In this document: positions 50,140 to 51,356 of the stretch, in pieces
How positions within the stretch are numbered: the stretch's first letter is position 1
Layout: every line of letters begins with the position of its first letter
Assembly: GCA_030681525.1 (NCBI GenBank)
Contig: JAUXSD010000179.1
Location: 1 to 51,356 of the forward strand
Direction: 5' to 3'
Origin: Solirubrobacteraceae bacterium
Lineage (GTDB): Bacteria; Actinomycetota; Thermoleophilia; Solirubrobacterales; Solirubrobacteraceae
Length of the DNA stretch: 51,356 nt
Program-made: the position numbers and the translations under genes
Notes under the pieces: generated by a model
Told to the model about the DNA's origin: nothing
The model's input: the letters and a program-made list of their open reading frames with translations, nothing else
Database searches by the model: none

Positions 50140-50145
50140 ACGCTA
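50140..50145 (-). promoter_or_regulatory. -10 element of the cupredoxin-like lipoprotein gene
   Basis: TAGCGT on the minus strand, 9 bases from the ATG, predicting a 2-3 base leader. The same hexamer serves fumC at 33045-33040, there with a longer leader. Confidence 0.45.
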
Positions 50146-50177
50146 GTCGCCGCCGGGCCGGCACGCAACTCGATCCG

Positions 50178-50567
50178 TCAGGCCTGCGGCGCGTAGCGGT
50201 GGTGCAGGTCCAGCGCGTTGCCGGCCGGGTCGAGGAAGATCGCCTGGTGGCAGACGCCGCTGTCGATCATCTCGTTGACGAACGTCACGCCCTGCTCCTT
50301 GAGGTGATCGCGGGCGGCGGCGACGTCGTCGACCTGGAAGGCCAGCGGCACGCTGTGCGGGCGAAACTCCTGGCCGAACGCCGTCGGGTCCATGACGGCG
50401 ATCGTCAGCGCGCCCGCCTGGAACTCCATGGCCGGCATGCTGCCCCAGCGCTTGCCCCGCGGCAGGCCGAGGACGGTGCCGTAGAACTCGACGGACGCGT
50501 CGAAGTCGTTCGTCGGGATCGTGACGAAGTCGACGCCGGTGATGAAGGACGGCTGCGTGGTGCTCAT
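50178..50567 (-). CDS. VOC (glyoxalase/dioxygenase-like) family protein
   Basis: 129 residues. VOC half-modules: GVDFVTIPTNDFDASVEFYG with TVLGLPRGKRWG in the first, and VPLAFQVDDVAAARDHLKEQ then CHQAIFLDPAGNALDLHHRY in the second. The His and terminal acidic positions for metal binding appear to be present. Substrate unknown. It follows the 3' part of ychF on the same strand with a 73-base gap, and precedes the lipoprotein gene. Confidence 0.82.
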   Translation of the reverse strand: MSTTQPSFITGVDFVTIPTNDFDASVEFYGTVLGLPRGKRWGSMPAMEFQAGALTIAVMDPTAFGQEFRPHSVPLAFQVDDVAAARDHLKEQGVTFVNEMIDSGVCHQAIFLDPAGNALDLHHRYAPQA

Positions 50568-50640
50568 CGGGTCTCGCTTCCGGTTCGCGCGTGGAGGACG
50601 ATCATGCCCCTTCGACGGCCGAGCCCGCTCGAACTCATCG

Positions 50641-51356
50641 CTACGGCGTGAACTTCACCGTCAGCACGTCGCCGTCGCGCATCGCGTAGTCGCGGCCCTC
50701 CAGGCGCAGCGTTCCGCGGTCGCGGGCGCCCGCGTAGCCGCCGGCCTCGACGAGTGCGTCCCAGCCGACGACCTCGGCGCGCACGAAGCCCTTCTGGATG
50801 TCGGAGTGGATCTGCCCGGCTGCATGCCACGCCGTCAGCCCGCGCCGCAGGTGCCAGGACTGGGCGGGCTTGTCCTCGCCGGCGGTGAAGAACGCGATGA
50901 GGTCCAGCAGCGAGAAGGCGCCGCCGACGACGCGCTGCAGACTCGACTCGGCGATCCCGAGGTCGGCCCGCATCGCGGCGGCGTCCTCGTCGTCGAGCTC
51001 GCGCAGCTCGGACTCGATCCGGCTGGAGACCGCGACCGCGACCGCGTCCTGGGCAGCGGCGTGCTCGGCGATCGCGGGCGGGATCGCGTCGTCGCCCTCG
51101 TCGACGTTGGCCACGAACAGGACCGGCTTGGCGGTCAGCGGGCCGAGGTCGCGCAGGGCGTGCGGCGCGTCGGCCGGTGGCGGCACCGTGCGGGCGGGCC
51201 GGCCCGCGTGCAGCGCCTCGATGAGCTCGCGCAGCCAGGCCTCCTCGGCGACGGCGGCGCGCTCGCCCCCGCGAGCGTCGCGCACGACGCGGGCGTGGCG
51301 GCGCTCGGCCTGCTCGAGGTCGGCGAAGATCAGCTCGGTCTCGATCGTCTCGATGT
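50641..51356 (-). CDS. ychF: YchF-family ATPase (OLA1-like), 5' end outside window
   Basis: 238 residues of the C-terminal part; the frame is open to the last base. Recognisable pieces are the family's coiled region (ETELIFADLEQAERRHARV), KPVLFVANVDEG (the N-x-D-equivalent strand), and the C-terminal TGS-like domain with LIAFFTAGEDKPAQSWHLRR, AAGQIHSDIQKGFVRAEVV and RDYAMRDGDVLTVKF. YchF binds ATP in preference to GTP, associates with ribosomes, and acts in redox and stress responses. The G-domain and start codon lie outside the window. Confidence 0.93.
   Translation of the reverse strand, partial: IETIETELIFADLEQAERRHARVVRDARGGERAAVAEEAWLRELIEALHAGRPARTVPPPADAPHALRDLGPLTAKPVLFVANVDEGDDAIPPAIAEHAAAQDAVAVAVSSRIESELRELDDEDAAAMRADLGIAESSLQRVVGGAFSLLDLIAFFTAGEDKPAQSWHLRRGLTAWHAAGQIHSDIQKGFVRAEVVGWDALVEAGGYAGARDRGTLRLEGRDYAMRDGDVLTVKFTP

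Noticed and set aside
1..51356. Prophage, insertion sequence, CRISPR array, tRNA or rRNA
   Set aside because: No integrase, transposase, regularly spaced repeats, cloverleaf or rRNA-like conserved sequence was found on either strand; GC-rich trinucleotide runs are simple codon bias.

Overview
The window is a GC-rich (low-to-mid 70s % by eye) actinobacterial chromosome segment with no rRNA, tRNA, phage, IS or CRISPR signal. The gene content suggests the class Thermoleophilia, order Solirubrobacterales (Conexibacter/Patulibacter-like): a PAC2 protein, a GxHH-type 1037-residue isoleucyl-tRNA synthetase, SpoIID and SpoIIM homologues outside an endospore locus, many GTG starts, and very short or absent 5' leaders. 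The placement is inference from gene content. Coding density is high, with five ATGA or GTGA start/stop overlaps and several convergent pairs whose stop codons share four bases.

Layout. 1-2370 is the 3' part of an Ig-repeat surface protein. 2404-10866 is housekeeping: an inositol-phosphatase-family enzyme, a helicase-nuclease fusion, VOC, MOSC and PAC2 proteins, an OB/HD exoribonuclease, a TauE/SafE permease split into two half-size genes, and trehalose phosphatase. 10876-19138 holds a membrane protein, an aromatic amino acid decarboxylase, two glycosyltransferases, PolX, a SpoIIM-like protein, thioredoxin and a methyltransferase. ileS follows (19159-22272), then a cupin/LysR divergent pair. 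23996-27056 is a run of five minus-strand genes, four of them regulatory-looking: a 51-residue protein, MarR, a MerR/Rossmann protein, a zinc-ribbon/PAS-like protein and a second paralogous MerR/Rossmann protein. Next to it are a 29-codon hydrophobic peptide gene and a membrane HD-GYP protein. 28884-36443 holds a MATE exporter, a lipoprotein coupled to an alpha/beta hydrolase without catalytic Ser or His, fumarase, an exported GH2 glycosidase, a PNPOx protein and a LysM protein. 36553-43447 holds an aldehyde dehydrogenase, SpoIID, MaoC, VOC, a 5'-3' exonuclease and a second exported GH2 enzyme with a C-terminal membrane anchor. 43712-48982 is a surface/secretome block: an ice-binding-like (DUF3494) protein broken by two +1 frameshifts, and a large HExxHxxGxxH metalloprotease. 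The window ends with a cupredoxin-like lipoprotein, a VOC protein and the 3' part of ychF.

The most striking theme is regulatory. Roughly eighteen genes have a TANNNT-like or CATACT -10 element 5-11 bases before the start codon, so their mRNAs would be leaderless or nearly so. At five divergent pairs the two -10 elements overlap on the same palindromic bases, giving compact bidirectional leaderless promoters. Internal operon genes instead use Shine-Dalgarno sites or start/stop overlaps. Other candidate novelties are the tandem MerR cluster, the split TauE/SafE permease, the pseudo-hydrolase, a ribosome-site hairpin before the ice-binding-like gene, and a 75-base hairpin next to fumC. All functional calls come from motif reading; no searches were run.
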